Positions 51,724 to 51,742 of a DNA stretch of 51,742 nucleotides are shown here, piece by piece (the stretch's first letter is position 1; each line of letters starts with the position of its first letter). The DNA lies in contig NZ_VAWA01000014.1 of assembly GCF_005771565.1 (NCBI RefSeq), forward strand, positions 10,443 to 62,184, read 5' to 3'. Under the pieces are notes generated by a model that was not told the DNA's origin, searched no databases, and saw only the letters and a program-made list of their open reading frames with translations. Origin of the DNA: Nesterenkonia sphaerica. GTDB lineage: Bacteria > Actinomycetota > Actinomycetes > Actinomycetales > Micrococcaceae. The position numbers and the translations under genes are program-made.

Positions 51724-51742
51724 ATGTTCGAGAATACGCGCC
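51724..51742 (+). CDS. Start of an unidentified gene, cut by the window edge
   Basis: ATG 51724 starts MFENTR and AAGGA lies 11 bases upstream. Only six codons are visible. The GC-rich sequence at 51655-51720 (GGGGCCGGGGCCTC and the following 50 bases) is unlike the relaxase region and could be the end of an insertion sequence whose transposase starts here. It cannot be confirmed within the window. Confidence 0.3.

Larger units (their letters stand above)
46628..51742. mobile_element. Decaying conjugative or mobilisable element (right edge outside window)
   Basis: A coupling ATPase, a relaxase, a VRR-NUC protein and an unrelated low-GC protein lie together, and two of the four genes are frameshifted. 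GC content drops compared with the neighbouring core genes. No integrase, att site or tRNA is found in the window. The left limit is not sharp: the beta-CASP gene just before could belong to it. A second mobile element may cut the right edge. Confidence 0.6.

Overview
This window looks like chromosomal DNA of a high-GC Gram-positive bacterium, most likely an actinobacterium of the order Micrococcales (Micrococcaceae-like). The evidence is GC-rich codon use, many GTG/TTG starts, a WhiB1-type regulator, MtrA-MtrB-LpqB, a PdtaS-like kinase, a 180-kDa-class NAD-glutamate dehydrogenase, and a PIG-L deacetylase of the mycothiol-enzyme type. The genus cannot be fixed from sequence reading alone. I read the sequence by eye with no database search, so family names rest on recognised motifs and gene order. 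No tRNA, rRNA or CRISPR array was seen, and no stretch longer than about 300 bases lacks a gene.

Region 1 (1-5,400): the translation cluster infC-rpmI-rplT plus a TrmH-family RNA methyltransferase cut by the window edge, all on the minus strand. A DUF1844 gene runs divergently from infC, followed by a small membrane protein, whiB1 and a PdtaS-like histidine kinase. Region 2 (5,395-14,400): the large NAD-glutamate dehydrogenase, then an orphan pair of Tad-pilus-like genes (TadZ/CpaE-like ATPase and SAF-domain CpaB-like protein), an excisionase-like HTH protein, a conserved actinobacterial hypothetical, a LysM-like protein and an Rv3235-like protein. Region 3 (14,400-23,150): the classic actinobacterial block secA-hpf-comF-lpqB-mtrB-mtrA, which joins envelope sensing, protein export and ribosome hibernation. 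Region 4 (23,280-28,590): a membrane protein, DUF4129, DUF4350, MoxR ATPase and DUF58 genes with overlapping starts and stops, a typical MoxR-type operon.

Region 5 (28,800-37,900): mnmA, a chorismate mutase, a MetE-like protein, a membrane protein, a YbaK-type editing protein, a cysteine desulfurase (the likely sulfur donor for MnmA), a J-domain protein, trmL, a striking fusion of an ECF-type sigma factor to an RskA-like anti-sigma factor, and a PIG-L deacetylase. Region 6 (37,850-44,700): an HtrA-type protease divergent from a coiled-coil membrane protein, pspA, pdxS-pdxT (vitamin B6), and an LRV-containing anchored protein. Region 7 (44,700-46,510): a small XRE-like regulator with a palindrome over its start, and a beta-CASP metallo-beta-lactamase-fold protein.

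Region 8 (46,628 to the end) is accessory. It holds a frameshifted TraG/VirD4-like coupling ATPase, a lower-GC HEPN-motif protein of unknown function, a VRR-NUC nuclease-like protein, and a relaxase broken by two frameshifts whose 5' end seems to abut another mobile element at the window edge. This is best read as a decaying conjugative or mobilisable element carrying a possible defence gene. The items most worth a second look are the sigma/anti-sigma fusion (35,536-37,071), the HEPN protein (48,148-49,716), and a shared motif upstream of two genes flanking the excisionase-like regulator (12,524 and 13,385).
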